The notes: a model not told the origin generated them from the sequence alone. A DNA stretch of 56,516 nt from Paenibacillus maysiensis (GCF_000520815.1 NZ_ASRY01000304.1:1-56516), one strand, 5' to 3'. Numbered from the stretch's first letter, positions 45,257 through 55,104 are shown. Translations and numbers: made by a program.

Positions 45257-45329
45257 TTCTGTTAAGCAGTATAAGTTTTTTAGTTTTCGTATGAACACCA
45301 TGACCATGATATTATCGGGGGGCTTACTT

Positions 45330-46106
45330 ATGAGTTTTTTCAACAAAATCTTGGCAAGCGCAGGAATCGGTTCAGCTAAAGTCGATACATTGGTGGACCA
45401 GGCCGTGTATGTCCCTGGCGAAGAGCTTAGTGGCATCATGCGTATCAAAGGCGGTAAAATTGATCAGGAAATCGGTAAAATTGACATCGAACTCAAAACA
45501 GAATATATCGAAGAGCACGATGACAAGAAAACCACTTCCACCTGCTGCATCGCTCGGGTCAAGGTATCCGACGGCTTTCATTTAAAGCAAGGACAGGAGC
45601 TTGAAATCCCTTTTTCTTTTTGGTTGCCATTGGAAACACCTGTCACTCATGCCAAACAGCCCGTATGGCTGGATACAGCATTAGACATCGGTATGGCCTT
45701 GGACCCGACCGACCGTGACTCACTCAAAATCGAGCCGCATCCCTATATGAGTACGGTGTTTGAGGCCGTTCACCTGTTGGGCTTCCGATTCCATTCCTCC
45801 ACCTGCGAACGTCATCCCAAGCTGGGACGCGGTGTTCCGTACGTGCAGGAATTTGAATTTACGCCCGGATCGGAATATGCACGCGATATCGAGGAGCTAG
45901 AACTGATTATGCAGTTGGAGCCCGAAGGCGTACATGTGCTTGTCGAAGTAGATCGTAGAGGCAGAGGGTTATCCGGCTGGCTGGAGACTGCCTTTGATAT
46001 GGACGAGCGTCATGCCTGGTTGAGCTTAAGCCGGGAAGAGCTGTCTTATGGACCAGATCATATCGCAGATGCGCTGGAGGAACTGATCGACAGACAGCTT
46101 CGATAA
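45330..46106 (+). CDS. spo0M: Sporulation-control protein Spo0M
   Basis: A 258-residue arrestin-like beta-sandwich protein. Typical segments: VDTLVDQAVYVPGEELSGIMRIKGG, QELEIPFSFWLPLETPVT and VWLDTALDIGMALDPTDRD. ATG at 45330 after GGGGGG; the frame opens 13 codons earlier; length equals that of the B. subtilis protein. Loss of Spo0M disturbs early sporulation and cell division in Bacillus, with mechanism not known in detail. It follows tdk on the same strand but with its own promoter. Confidence 0.93.
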   Translation: MSFFNKILASAGIGSAKVDTLVDQAVYVPGEELSGIMRIKGGKIDQEIGKIDIELKTEYIEEHDDKKTTSTCCIARVKVSDGFHLKQGQELEIPFSFWLPLETPVTHAKQPVWLDTALDIGMALDPTDRDSLKIEPHPYMSTVFEAVHLLGFRFHSSTCERHPKLGRGVPYVQEFEFTPGSEYARDIEELELIMQLEPEGVHVLVEVDRRGRGLSGWLETAFDMDERHAWLSLSREELSYGPDHIADALEELIDRQLR

Positions 46107-46121
46107 ATATGTAGATATAAC

Positions 46122-46162
46122 AAAAAAATCCCCGCCGTTTAACTCACGGTTGGGGATTTTTA
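46122..46162. terminator. Bidirectional terminator between spo0M and the next gene
   Basis: AAAAATCCCC-GCCGT...ACGGT-TGGGGATTTTT: long stem with A-run on the left and T-run on the right, so it works on both strands. Confidence 0.9.
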
Positions 46163-46206
46163 ATGATCTTCAAAATACTCTACCGATTCCGTATCGTCTG
46201 CATAGG

Positions 46207-46611
46207 CTAAAGTGGCAGCATATCCTGCCGTTCCGCCTTGTGCTTGCAAGCCTTGCATACCCCATACAGAGAACCATTGTCATCTGCGTAAAAGGTTAAT
46301 TTGTCTTCTTTTTTACAAAAGGAGCATTTTTGCTTGCCCGTGCCCTGGATAGAGTCAGACAGTCCAAACCCAGATTGGACTTGAATCTCTGTTGCGTCTG
46401 TATTCTCGCGAGAACCGGAAGATACCTTAGACTTGGACACGTTCCCGATGCGGGATTGTCGGACAGACTTACGAGGACGAAATTCAACGACATTACTGCC
46501 CCGCTGTTCATTCACTTGTTTGTTGCTGCTGCGACCACGCCATGCCATAACAATCCAACCCAACGCCACCAACAACACGCCGACGATCACCCAAGTTAGA
46601 CTATTCCACAT
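46207..46611 (-). CDS. Membrane-anchored protein with C-terminal zinc-ribbon-like domain
   Basis: A 134-residue protein. One N-terminal TM (about 5-25), a long polar, Ser/Lys/Arg-rich linker (about 27-90) and a C-terminal Cys4 motif: KCSFCKKEDK then GVCKACKHK, spaced about 20 residues, typical of a treble-clef or zinc ribbon. The fold cannot be named further. Weak RBS (GATGAAGG) before the ATG. Convergent with spo0M. No function is known to me. Confidence 0.7.
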   Translation of the reverse strand: MWNSLTWVIVGVLLVALGWIVMAWRGRSSNKQVNEQRGSNVVEFRPRKSVRQSRIGNVSKSKVSSGSRENTDATEIQVQSGFGLSDSIQGTGKQKCSFCKKEDKLTFYADDNGSLYGVCKACKHKAERQDMLPL

Positions 46612-46677
46612 GCCTTCATCCCCGCCTTTGCTTTAAATTCATTTGGGTTAGTTCCACTTGCCCGTATAATACAAGCT

Positions 46678-47038
46678 TTATTTTATTTCGTCTAACGGAA
46701 TCCCGTTCAATGCAATAACCTTATTCATTGAAATATATCCGAGAACACGACTGTCTGTACTGTTCATCCGATTGTCTCCCAACACAGAAATCATACCCTC
46801 CGGTACAACATCCGACTCACCTTCTCAGTAGGAAATTAAGCATGTTAGGTAAGTCGCCTTTTTACAAATTGTACATCATCCTTCTGAAAAACGATAATAT
46901 CCCTCTATGGAAATCGTTCTCCTTATAATAATGCTTATCCACAGCCATATGATCCCCTACCATCATAGTAGGCTGCATCGAAGGCCCATTCACTGAGTAT
47001 GACTTTACATCATCACTTACATTGATAGTCCCAATCCA
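46678..47038 (-). pseudogene. Degraded type I signal peptidase gene
   Basis: No long frame is open, but three pieces on the minus strand read as signal peptidase I. The first (47034 to about 46900) contains SVNGPSMQPTMMVGDHMAVDKHYY with the catalytic-Ser region. After a one-base frameshift it continues as DIIVFQKDDVQFVKR. The end (about 46822 to 46678) reads VPEGMISVLGDNRMNSTDSRVLGYISMNKV and stops at TAA. The K-box Lys region after VKR and the N-terminal TM are lost or interrupted (TAA near 47040). It cannot make a working enzyme. An intact copy presumably exists elsewhere. Confidence 0.85.
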
Positions 47039-47164
47039 TGTTTAAATTTTGCAAAATACAAACAAAAACAGTCACCCCCGAGAGGATGACCTATTCATAA
47101 AGTATTCATCATTTACCATAATTATCAATATATTAACACATCTGCGGTTATTGGGCTATCTTTT

Positions 47165-47341
47165 TCAATCCTTCTTAATTTTCTTTGGAGTTTCCACTAC
47201 AGGAGGTTTTTTAGTGACTTTCAGATAACATTCGGCACAAATCACAATTCCTCTATACAGAACAATCGACTCTTTACTATTACAGAATAGGCAATGGTGA
47301 GAATGGGAACGTACTTTAAGCTTGTGTGGATTCTCTATCAT
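47165..47341 (-). CDS. Small Cys4 zinc-finger-like protein
   Basis: A 58-residue protein with CLFC and CAEC pairs about 17 residues apart, a zinc-finger pattern, and a Lys-rich C-terminus. ATG at 47341 with GAGGAG 8 bases upstream; a GTG three codons earlier is less likely. It lies in the gene-poor region beside the Cro-like gene. The family is not recognised. Confidence 0.6.
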   Translation of the reverse strand: MIENPHKLKVRSHSHHCLFCNSKESIVLYRGIVICAECYLKVTKKPPVVETPKKIKKD

Positions 47342-47389
47342 ATATAACACTCCTCTTTTTAATATGTAGAACGAATTACCTTTGAACTC

Positions 47390-47608
47390 CTATTTGGTAA
47401 ATGTATCATCAATACCGAGCAATTCAGATACCCGTCTCCTGTATCGCTTGGCTTTACGGGTGCCGTGTATAAGATTTGACAAGCGGGAAGCTGGAATTTG
47501 ATAAGTCTTGCAAAAGGTCTGTTGATCCATATGCCTTTCAACCAACTTCTGCTTAATCGCCCATCCAAATTCAGTTACAGGATGTTTGTCGTTATTCAAA
47601 AGACTCAC
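47390..47608 (-). CDS. Small Cro-like helix-turn-helix protein
   Basis: A 72-residue protein. The middle part (MDQQTFCKTYQIPASRLSNLIHGTRKAKRYRRRVSELLGI) resembles the Cro/XRE helix-turn-helix. It may begin with the GTG at 47608 or the TTG at 47599, which has AAGGTGA 5-6 bases upstream. Such a gene beside degraded DNA could be a relic of a phage or mobile element, but no other phage gene is near. Its target is unknown. Confidence 0.6.
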   Translation of the reverse strand: MSLLNNDKHPVTEFGWAIKQKLVERHMDQQTFCKTYQIPASRLSNLIHGTRKAKRYRRRVSELLGIDDTFTK

Positions 47609-47984
47609 CTTTTTCTGTTTATGTATTGTTGTTACTTATACTTATAATGCTTAATATAGCTTTACACTATCATGCTTAGACTGGAATTTGGAATGATAGG
47701 ATATTGGTTAACACTCTTCAATTTTTGGACATAATTGACATTCATTCAAATCGGCATATATAATCACTTTGCACATGTGAAAATCAGGAGGACTACAGTT
47801 ATCTCCCACGATAGCATCAAGATAAACAATCATGGAGCAAGCTAAAATACTACACTTCGCTTATAACAGAATACATCTATTTCTAAAATGAAACCTCGTT
47901 ATTAAGACACTTCATTGGTATGACTTGGATAATAAGAATTAATTCCTAGCTAAACTTTTTTCAAAGTTAGATTCATTCTCTACT
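47609..47984. other. AT-rich gene-free stretch
   Basis: No start with a fitting ribosome site, repeat or RNA element was recognised here. An AGGAGG near 47788 has no ATG behind it. AT content is higher than in the surrounding genes. Confidence 0.5.
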
Positions 47985-48172
47985 TTATAAACTTTGCTCT
48001 GTCGGCACTTCTCCATCTTCAAATGGTTTAAAAAATGGCAACGCGAACGATCCGAAGTCTTTAATAATCTCTTGGGTCACCCGCTTCCTTCTGTTTTCAT
48101 GGACACATGGTAGTCCCCGTTTTCCGTATATTTCTTGGTCAGAGCAATCAACTCAATGTGCCCCTTGTACCA
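47985..48172 (-). pseudogene. Frameshifted gene fragment, unknown origin
   Basis: The minus strand reads from 48172 as WYKGHIELIALTKKYTENGD to VSMKTEGSG with a stop, then in another frame RKRVTQEIIKDFGSF to PTEQSL and a stop at 47985-47987. The two parts have protein-like composition and join at an overlap, so a small frameshifted remnant is likely. I cannot name the gene. Confidence 0.35.
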
Positions 48173-48185
48173 CCCCTCACAAAAT

Positions 48186-48228
48186 AAAAAGAGACAGCAG
48201 CGGGCTATTACACCCACACTGTCTCTGC
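48186..48228 (-). terminator. Terminator of the chemoreceptor gene
   Basis: AGAGACAG (48191-) pairs with CTGTCTCT (to 48226), around an inner GGG/CCC part. A-run at 48186-48190 gives a T-run on the minus strand. Confidence 0.85.
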
Positions 48229-48259
48229 TGAGTTCCATCTAAAACTATGTTGATCTCAA

Positions 48260-49960
48260 TTATACTTTGAATTTGCCGATTTGCCCTTGCAGGTCCTCTG
48301 CCATGGTAGACAGGTTTCTTGCAGCTGAAGCAATTTCCTCCATCGATGCCAGTTGCTCTTGTGTTGCAGCAGACACGTGCTGTGTTCCGGCTGCGGCTTC
48401 CTCGGCAATCGCTGAAATTTGTCTGACAAAGCCAACGACTTCATCCGTACTTGCAGACATTTGCTCCGATCCAGCGGATACCTCTTCAATCTCACTCGCT
48501 ACTTTATTAACGGTTTCCTGAATCAGTTCAAAGGATGCACCTGCATTCTGCACGACTTCCCGACCTGTCATGACATCTTTTCCATTGGACGCTACAGCCT
48601 CGATCGCATGGGCAGTGTCCTTTTGAATCAACCCAACAAGCTCCGTAATTTGTTGAGCAGAATAAGCCGATTGTTCAGCCAATTTGCGCACTTCACCCGC
48701 AACTACAGCAAATCCGCGACCGTGTTCTCCTGCTCGGGCTGCTTCAATTGCAGCATTCAGGGCAAGAAGATTTGTCTGACTTGAAATATTGGTGATCACA
48801 TCAATAATCTTGCCAATTTCGTCGGAACGCTCTCCCAATCCAGCCATAAGATCAGCCAGACCATTCATCGAATGATTTACTGCGTTCATTTGTGTAACAG
48901 CCTGTTGAATCAGTTGGTTACCTTCAGCTGATTTGTGGGCCGCATCCTGAGCAGATGCAAATACATTTTGCGCACGAATGGCAATTTGTTCAACACCGAT
49001 AGACATTTCCTCAATAGCTTGGGATGACTTCGTAACCATATCCACCTGTTGAGCCGTGCCTGTAGCTACTTCTTGCACCGTCTCGGTTATTTGTGCGGAA
49101 GCTTGGCTATTTTGTTCTGCGCTGGCTGTCAATTCCTCTGAGGAAGTAGTTACCAACTCTGACGTTTTACTAACCGATTGAATCAGTTGGCGCAGGTTTT
49201 GAACCATTGCATTAAAAGAATGTGACAAGGCATGGATCTCGTCCTTGCTCTTCACTGTTATTTCCTCGCCCGTCAGATCACCTGCTGCTATTCTCTCAGC
49301 AGCGCGACTGATTCGCAAGATTGGTTTGGATATGGATTGCGCTATGAGGATAGAAATCACCAGCGCCAAGACGACTGCTGCAACGCTTAAAACGATGACC
49401 ATTTGTCTACCTGAAATATAGTTGTCAACTGCTTCTTTCGTAGTCAGTTTTGATCCATCTGCATTCAATTTAATGAGCTTAATAATCATATCGTTTGCGT
49501 TATTCCATAGCGCATAAGACTCTTTGTGAAGAATGCTTGATTGAGCATAATCGTTAGCTTTGCCCGCTGCAATCACTTCTGGCAATTTATCCAGGTACTC
49601 TGAATATTTTTTGGAGAAATCATCATACATTTCACGTTCTTGAGGAGTAGCAATTAATTTCTCGTATGTTTTTCGGCCGTTCTCGACCTTTTTCAAAACC
49701 TGATTGTATTCAGTTTCAACCTTTTTCACTTCCTCAGGGTCACGTTCTACAATTATATTCAATGAGAGCCGCTCTACATCGGAAACATCACCGTTTAAAG
49801 TTCCCAGAATAGTCACACTCGGCATCCAATGACTATCAATTTCCATCGATGTGTCACCTAAGTTTTTCATTTTTGAGATGGACACTGTACTTATGAGAAT
49901 CAATAAAACAATAACCGTAAGAAAACCTAATAACAATTTTGTTCGGATGTTGAATTTCAT
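48260..49960 (-). CDS. Methyl-accepting chemotaxis protein
   Basis: A 566-residue transmembrane chemoreceptor. TM1 near 8-30, a four-helix-bundle sensor (4HB_MCP type, about 31-185), TM2 near 188-210, a HAMP domain (about 210-265) and a long cytoplasmic coiled coil. Its tip has the conserved [52 protein letters not shown] segment that binds CheA and CheW. ATG at 49960 with GAGGAG upstream; the frame opens 18 codons earlier. The ligand cannot be told. It stands alone, with no chemotaxis operon nearby. Confidence 0.93.
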   Translation of the reverse strand: MKFNIRTKLLLGFLTVIVLLILISTVSISKMKNLGDTSMEIDSHWMPSVTILGTLNGDVSDVERLSLNIIVERDPEEVKKVETEYNQVLKKVENGRKTYEKLIATPQEREMYDDFSKKYSEYLDKLPEVIAAGKANDYAQSSILHKESYALWNNANDMIIKLIKLNADGSKLTTKEAVDNYISGRQMVIVLSVAAVVLALVISILIAQSISKPILRISRAAERIAAGDLTGEEITVKSKDEIHALSHSFNAMVQNLRQLIQSVSKTSELVTTSSEELTASAEQNSQASAQITETVQEVATGTAQQVDMVTKSSQAIEEMSIGVEQIAIRAQNVFASAQDAAHKSAEGNQLIQQAVTQMNAVNHSMNGLADLMAGLGERSDEIGKIIDVITNISSQTNLLALNAAIEAARAGEHGRGFAVVAGEVRKLAEQSAYSAQQITELVGLIQKDTAHAIEAVASNGKDVMTGREVVQNAGASFELIQETVNKVASEIEEVSAGSEQMSASTDEVVGFVRQISAIAEEAAAGTQHVSAATQEQLASMEEIASAARNLSTMAEDLQGQIGKFKV

Positions 49961-50108
49961 ATATTCGCTCCTCAATCTCTTTTTAGTAAATATTATATCG
50001 ACAAGAATCAACACATTATTTATATCAAACTAAAGAGATTTTTCAGAACTGTTTCCAAAAGGGAAAATTTTACTTTGTGATGATTAGTGAAGCTGATTCA
50101 GGTTTGTT

Positions 50109-50420
50109 TTATAAACAGCGTGGACGTGTTATGTTGATCTCGAGCAATAGTTCCGCCATATAGCAAGGGGAATGCTTAAAAACCTCATTTACTCCTTCTA
50201 TGATTATCCCTAAAATAGCGTAGGCGTAGTAACTTGGTATGGTTGCAAGAAAATCTTCTTCTGGTCGCGGACTAGCCGTTGCCGGAATTACACTTAGTGT
50301 GATTCCTTTAGTTGTTCTAATCATTTTTGGCATATTTACTGCGTTAGGCTCATATAGCATTTGGTCTCTTTTAACCTTTATACAGATGAGCCGTTTACCA
50401 GTCTTTTTTTTATGAAACAT
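50109..50420 (-). CDS. Hypothetical protein, weakly supported
   Basis: A possible 103-residue protein with a basic N-terminus and a moderately hydrophobic middle (YYAYAILGIIIEGVNEVF). GAAGG lies only 3 bases from the ATG, so the ribosome site is poor. It lies between the chemoreceptor and spo0A. I do not recognise a family, and it may not be expressed. Confidence 0.35.
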   Translation of the reverse strand: MFHKKKTGKRLICIKVKRDQMLYEPNAVNMPKMIRTTKGITLSVIPATASPRPEEDFLATIPSYYAYAILGIIIEGVNEVFKHSPCYMAELLLEINITRPRCL

Positions 50421-50435
50421 TAGCCTTCACCAGTA

Positions 50436-50488
50436 TTAAAAATACCGTTATTTATTGGATTTTTCACAATCCCAATAAATAACGGTAT
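50436..50488 (-). terminator. Terminator of spo0A
   Basis: A perfect 17-bp inverted repeat, ATACCGTTATTTATTGG (50442-50458) with its complement at 50472-50488, followed on the minus strand by TTTTTAATA. It is AT-rich but long. Confidence 0.8.
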
Positions 50489-50557
50489 CAATTGATATGC
50501 TACATATAATTTTATCAGTTTAACATAGCTAATCTCGGATCAATCATTCTAACCCTT

Positions 50558-51361
50558 TCAGGACACTTTATTCTCAATCCGCAGCTTATCAGCTACCATC
50601 GCAATAAATTCGCTATTCGTTGGCTTGGATTTAGAAATATTAATCGTATATCCAAATAAGTGAGAGATACTGTCGATATTGCCACGTGTCCATGCTACCT
50701 CGATGGCATGACGAATGGCGCGTTCCACGCGAGATGCCGTCGTTTTGAATTTTTCGGCGATTGCCGGATATAATGTTTTGGTGATAGAACCCAAAATTTC
50801 AATATTATTGTACACCATCGTAATGGCTTCGCGTAAATATTGGTAACCCTTAATGTGGGCTGGCACACCGATTTCATGGATAATGGCCGTAATACTGGCA
50901 TCTAGGTTTTTAGTTTTCCCCATTGGAACCACATTAGAACGCATGGAAGAAATGGTCAACGGACTGCTGCTGACTAATTGTGGCCCCACCAATTGACGAA
51001 CGCGGTTGGCAAGCACTTCCATGTCAAACGGCTTCAAAATATAATAAGATGCCCCGAGCTGTACGGCCCTTTGCGTAATATTTTCTTGACCGAATGCAGT
51101 CAGCATAATGATTTTCGGCTGTGGAGACAGGTTCATTTCTCTCAAGCGCTCCAATACACCGAGACCATCCAGATGAGGCATGATAATATCTAAAATAAGT
51201 ACATCAGGTACGTTGCGGGATTCTGCGATGTGTTGGAGCACTTCTTCACCATTATAGGCGATTCCTGTAACTTCCATATCCTCCTGATCGGAAATATATT
51301 CGGCAAGCAGATTCGTAAATTCCCGGTTGTCATCAGCCAACAATACCTCAATTTTTTGCAA
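50558..51361 (-). CDS. spo0A: Sporulation master regulator Spo0A
   Basis: A 267-residue response regulator. The receiver has acidic LLADDNREF, phospho-acceptor Asp in [21 protein letters not shown] and [10 protein letters not shown] linker (about 125-150) leads to the Spo0A_C DNA-binding domain, with [45 protein letters not shown] and the C-terminal [15 protein letters not shown]. It commits cells to sporulation. TTG start behind AAGGAGG. The upstream region carries a sigma-H promoter and 0A boxes; spoIVB lies upstream, as in Bacillus. Confidence 0.98.
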   Translation of the reverse strand: MQKIEVLLADDNREFTNLLAEYISDQEDMEVTGIAYNGEEVLQHIAESRNVPDVLILDIIMPHLDGLGVLERLREMNLSPQPKIIMLTAFGQENITQRAVQLGASYYILKPFDMEVLANRVRQLVGPQLVSSSPLTISSMRSNVVPMGKTKNLDASITAIIHEIGVPAHIKGYQYLREAITMVYNNIEILGSITKTLYPAIAEKFKTTASRVERAIRHAIEVAWTRGNIDSISHLFGYTINISKSKPTNSEFIAMVADKLRIENKVS

Positions 51362-51424
51362 TGTACTTCCTCCTTATTGAGTGTTCTTCAGTTAGGATAT
51401 CAGTTTACAGCAAATAAATATTTC

Positions 51425-51474
51425 TTGTCGGAGTATATGATTTCGACATCGAATTATGAATTCCTTCTGTCGAA
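51425..51474 (-). promoter_or_regulatory. spo0A promoter region: sigma-H promoter overlapped by 0A boxes
   Basis: On the minus strand GAAGGAATT (51459-51467) and GTCGAAATC (51439-51447), 11 bases apart, match the sigma-H consensus RNAGGAWWW-N11-RNNGAATWW well. Boxes matching TGTCGAA (Spo0A binding) lie at 51468-51474 (plus), 51442-51448 (minus) and as TGTCGGA at 51426-51432 (plus). A further TGTCGAA (minus) is at 51554-51560. The layout suits autoregulation of spo0A. Confidence 0.8.
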
Positions 51475-51559
51475 AATTATTTTTATTTATTTTATTTATT
51501 GTTTCCATTATAATTAATTCTTTAACTTGCTATTACGAGCTTATTCTTGGGCTTTCGAC

Positions 51560-51594
51560 AAAAAAATCTTAAGGCCACTAGCTCGCCTTAAGAT
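51560..51594 (-). terminator. Terminator of spoIVB, containing its stop codon
   Basis: ATCTTAAGG (51566-51574) pairs with CCTTAAGAT (51586-51594); the minus-strand T-run is seven long. The spoIVB stop (51578-51580) is in the loop. Confidence 0.9.
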
Positions 51595-52738
51595 TCGAGG
51601 ATGATTTGAAGCTTATGTTATTCTGCATGATTCCTGCATCGCGTAGCATCCATTCGATAAAGCAGCCGTAGCCTGATTTCGGATCATTAACAAATACATG
51701 CGTCACAGCCCCGATGAGCTTGCCGTTTTGAATAATTGGGCTTCCGCTCATCCCTTGTACAATTCCCCCGGTCTTGTCCAGTAGCTTTGGATCTACGATA
51801 CGGATAACAAGTCCTTTGGTTGCCGGTTTATCCTGTTGAGAAATGTGTACGACCTCTGCCTGAAACCGCTGAATCTGCTGACCTTCCAATACAGTCAAAA
51901 TTTCTGCGGGTCCTTCCCTTACTTCATTTGCAAGTGCCACAGGAATCGGCTTGGAATATAAACCATATTGCGGCTCATCTGACATCTTCCCAAAAATCCC
52001 GAAGTTCGTGTTTCGTTCAATATTACCTAACACCCGATGATCCTTGAGAAAATGTGCGCGTTTTTCCCCAGGTTCACCACTTTGACTTTTCGCAATTGAC
52101 GTCACATTGGATTGTACTATTTCCCCGCTCCCCACAACAATGGGGGTCTGGGTATTCATGTCGGTGATAACGTGCCCTAAGGCCCCGTATACCCCCTGAT
52201 CCGGTGCGTAAAAGGTCAAGGTGCCTACACCCGCAGCCGAGTCCCTGATATACAGTCCAAGCCGCCAAGCTTTGTCATCGCGATCATAAGCTGGTGTCAG
52301 CTTGGTGGAAATCGTCTGCTCCCCTCGGCAAAGCGTGATGTCGAGCGGCTTTTTGTTCTTGCCTGCTTCCTCTACAGCCTCCGCTACCCTTGTCAGGCTA
52401 TCCAGCGGTTTTCCATTCATATGGGTGATCCGGTCACCGAGACGAATCCCGGCCGTCTCTCCAGGTGACACCTTGCGGTCCATACTTTCCTGAATGACAT
52501 GATGACCAACAACAAGCACCCCTGAAGATTTTACTTTGACCCCAATCGTCTGACCCCCTGGATACACCTTCAAGTCGGGAATCACGCTATCTTGAGTCGT
52601 CTTCGCTACATGGGAACCGAATAATTCCAGAGAAGCTTGTGGAGGCAGCGCTGCATGCACAGGCTTGGCGTTACCGATACAACAAATAAGAAAAACAAGC
52701 AAAAGACCGAGCAATTTGATCCTGGAGTAAAAATTCAA
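51578..52738 (-). CDS. spoIVB: SpoIVB signalling peptidase
   Basis: A 386-residue secreted serine peptidase (family S55) made in the forespore. A signal or anchor segment (about 9-28), a PDZ domain (about 70-150; RLGDRITHMNGKPLDSLTRV) and the peptidase domain with YGALGHVITD (catalytic His) and GGIVQGMSGSPIIQNGKLIGAVTHV (catalytic Ser). It cleaves SpoIVFA/SpoIVFB and so frees sigma-K in the mother cell. TTG start behind GGGAG, about 11 bases away. It precedes spo0A and follows recN as in Bacillus. Confidence 0.95.
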   Translation of the reverse strand: MNFYSRIKLLGLLLVFLICCIGNAKPVHAALPPQASLELFGSHVAKTTQDSVIPDLKVYPGGQTIGVKVKSSGVLVVGHHVIQESMDRKVSPGETAGIRLGDRITHMNGKPLDSLTRVAEAVEEAGKNKKPLDITLCRGEQTISTKLTPAYDRDDKAWRLGLYIRDSAAGVGTLTFYAPDQGVYGALGHVITDMNTQTPIVVGSGEIVQSNVTSIAKSQSGEPGEKRAHFLKDHRVLGNIERNTNFGIFGKMSDEPQYGLYSKPIPVALANEVREGPAEILTVLEGQQIQRFQAEVVHISQQDKPATKGLVIRIVDPKLLDKTGGIVQGMSGSPIIQNGKLIGAVTHVFVNDPKSGYGCFIEWMLRDAGIMQNNISFKSSSNLKAS

Positions 52739-52861
52739 TGGCTGTCACGCTCCCTTTGCTTCTTTCGCTTGACGAGTAAAGGTGGTCGCCAATTGCGTAC
52801 CTATAAGGTAACCTTGCCCCCAGGCTTTTATAACTGTTAATCATTACGCCAGCCGCTCTTT

Positions 52862-54580
52862 TCAGGCTTTCTTTCCTTCCGCCAGATTCAGCATTTCCTG
52901 TGCGTGATGCAAAGTTTTTTCGGTAATTTCCACGCCGCCCAGCATACGCGCCAATTCCTTCACACGTCCGTCCTCGTTTAACGCCTCAATTTGCGTCATT
53001 GTACGTTCGTCATGAACATTTTTTTCAATGAGATACTGATGATCCGCCATACATGCCACCTGCGGCAAATGAGTAATGGAGAACACCTGACAGACGGAAG
53101 ACAAACGATACAGTTTTTCCGCAATGGATTGAGCCGCACGACCACTGACCCCAGTATCCACCTCGTCAAAAATGAGTACCGGAATTTGATCATGACGGGC
53201 AAAAATACTTTTCATCGCCAACATGATACGGGACAGCTCACCACCAGAGGCAATCTTGCCCAGTGGACGAAGCGGCTCCCCCGGATTCGGTGAAATCAGA
53301 AACTCCGCATTATCAATGCCCTGCTTGGTTGGCCGTACCCGCCGACCTTTATATTCGTATCCGCGCGGATCTTCAATCGGATCAATACGTACCTTGAGTG
53401 ACGTTCTTTCCATTTGCAGATCCTTTAGCTCCTGCTCTACCTGCTCGGCCAGCTCTTCAGCACAAATTTCACGCGCTTCTGTAAGCTCTTCTGCAATCTG
53501 GAGCAAATCCGAAAGCAATTCATCCCGCTTGGCAATTAACTGCTCCAGCCGTTCATCCTTATTCTCCAGCATATCGGTTTCCTGCTCAATACGGCTATAG
53601 TATTCCAAAATCTGCTCAATACTATCACCATATTTTCGCTGTAATCCGGTAATTTGGTTTAGCCGTTGCTCCACTTCATGTAGCTTGCCCGGATTAAATT
53701 CAATATCCTCACGGTATGAGCGTAATTGGAACGCCGCATCCTCTAACTGGTAAAAAGCAGATTGAATCTGCTCCGCAATGGGCTGGAGGCTTTTGCTGTC
53801 GTAACCTTGGACATCATTCAAGCTGGACAACACGTTATTAATCATGTCCAGTCCGCCTCTGCCACTTAGCAGCTCGTAGGCTCCTGATATCCCATCCATC
53901 ATTTTCTCACTATGGGATAGCTTGACCCGTTCTTCTGCCAATAATTCATCCTCTCCCAATTTAAGCTCAGCAGCAGCAATTTCCTCCAATTGGAACCGGT
54001 ACATGTCCAATAGCTGGTAGGCTTTTTGACTGGAGCTTTGCAGCTCCCGCACTTCTTTTTCCGCTTTGACAAAAGCATTATAACGCTCTCTGTAGAGCAT
54101 TTTGACCGGACCGATGACCGAATCACCGAACGTATCCAGCAACGTCAGGTGGCGGTCTGCGCGTAGCAAACTTTGATGCTCATGCTGACCATGAATATTG
54201 ACGAGTTGCTCTCCTACCTCGCGCAGCATCGTTAAATTAACCATTTGTCCGTTAATCCGTGATGAACTTTTGCCTTGTACGGTCAATTCCCGCCGAATTA
54301 ATAGATGCTCTTCCGCATTCGCTTTGATTCCTTGTTCTTCTAGCGTTGCCCAGACCGGATGCTTTACAGGAAGCTCAAACAGCGCCTCCATTTCTGCCTT
54401 TTCACATCCATAACGGACCAGATCAGCGGAACCTCTGCCTCCAGCAATCAGACCGAGAGCATCAATAATGATCGATTTACCCGCGCCTGTTTCCCCAGTC
54501 AATACGTGGAACCCTTTATAAAAATGAACATCGACAGCCTCTACGACTGCCAAATTTCGTATAGATAAAGTGACCAGCAT
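52862..54580 (-). CDS. recN: DNA repair protein RecN
   Basis: A 572-residue SMC-like ATPase acting early in double-strand break repair. Walker A GETGAGKSI near residue 34, a central coiled coil (about 160-350) and near the C-terminus ASGGELSRIMLAMK (signature) and VLIFDEVDTGVSGRAA (Walker B and D loop). AGGTGA lies before the ATG. Order argR-recN-spoIVB is conserved. Confidence 0.97.
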   Translation of the reverse strand: MLVTLSIRNLAVVEAVDVHFYKGFHVLTGETGAGKSIIIDALGLIAGGRGSADLVRYGCEKAEMEALFELPVKHPVWATLEEQGIKANAEEHLLIRRELTVQGKSSSRINGQMVNLTMLREVGEQLVNIHGQHEHQSLLRADRHLTLLDTFGDSVIGPVKMLYRERYNAFVKAEKEVRELQSSSQKAYQLLDMYRFQLEEIAAAELKLGEDELLAEERVKLSHSEKMMDGISGAYELLSGRGGLDMINNVLSSLNDVQGYDSKSLQPIAEQIQSAFYQLEDAAFQLRSYREDIEFNPGKLHEVEQRLNQITGLQRKYGDSIEQILEYYSRIEQETDMLENKDERLEQLIAKRDELLSDLLQIAEELTEAREICAEELAEQVEQELKDLQMERTSLKVRIDPIEDPRGYEYKGRRVRPTKQGIDNAEFLISPNPGEPLRPLGKIASGGELSRIMLAMKSIFARHDQIPVLIFDEVDTGVSGRAAQSIAEKLYRLSSVCQVFSITHLPQVACMADHQYLIEKNVHDERTMTQIEALNEDGRVKELARMLGGVEITEKTLHHAQEMLNLAEGKKA

Positions 54581-54638
54581 CGTTCTTTCACCTCTATGAT
54601 GTACGAATTCAAACGTCTAATAAGCCTGAGAAATGTGT

Positions 54639-55088
54639 TCAGGAAATGTAGCCCATAAGACGATTCACAATAGTCTCACTGTTCTCTTCCGAACGGCAAA
54701 TAATCAAAATGGTGTCATCGCCACTAATGGTGCCCATAATTTCAGACCATTCAATGTTGTCCAGTAATGCTGCAATCGAATTTGCCGTCCCCGGCAAGCA
54801 CTTCATCACGATCAGATTGGTCGTATAGTCAATATGCAAAAAGTTATCCACCAATGTACGTTTCAGCTTCTGCGCCGGGTTATATCGCTGATCTGAGGGC
54901 ATCGAATACTTATATCTGCCATCATCCATCGGAACTTTAATAAGCAGCAGTTCCTTGATATCCCGAGATACGGTAGCTTGAGTGACCTGAAAACCAGCCT
55001 TGCGTAAAGCTTCCACCAGATCGTCCTGCGTTTCAATTTCCCGTTGTGAAATAATTTCCCTGATTTTAATATGTCGTTGACCCTTCAT
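54639..55088 (-). CDS. argR: Arginine repressor ArgR (AhrC)
   Basis: A 149-residue hexameric repressor of arginine synthesis and activator of catabolism. The N-terminal winged helix has [20 protein letters not shown]. The C-terminal arginine-binding domain has the [18 protein letters not shown] and [13 protein letters not shown] motifs. ATG with AGGAGG 5 bases upstream. Located before recN as in Bacillus. Confidence 0.96.
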   Translation of the reverse strand: MKGQRHIKIREIISQREIETQDDLVEALRKAGFQVTQATVSRDIKELLLIKVPMDDGRYKYSMPSDQRYNPAQKLKRTLVDNFLHIDYTTNLIVMKCLPGTANSIAALLDNIEWSEIMGTISGDDTILIICRSEENSETIVNRLMGYIS

Positions 55089-55104
55089 AAAATCCTCCTA
55101 TGGA

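Noticed and set aside
47700..47900. Small RNA or peptide near an AGGAGG at about 47788
   Set aside because: No start codon at a suitable distance and no terminator behind it.
50109..50420. Treating this frame as part of a phage or toxin-antitoxin unit
   Set aside because: No partner gene, poor ribosome site and no family resemblance.
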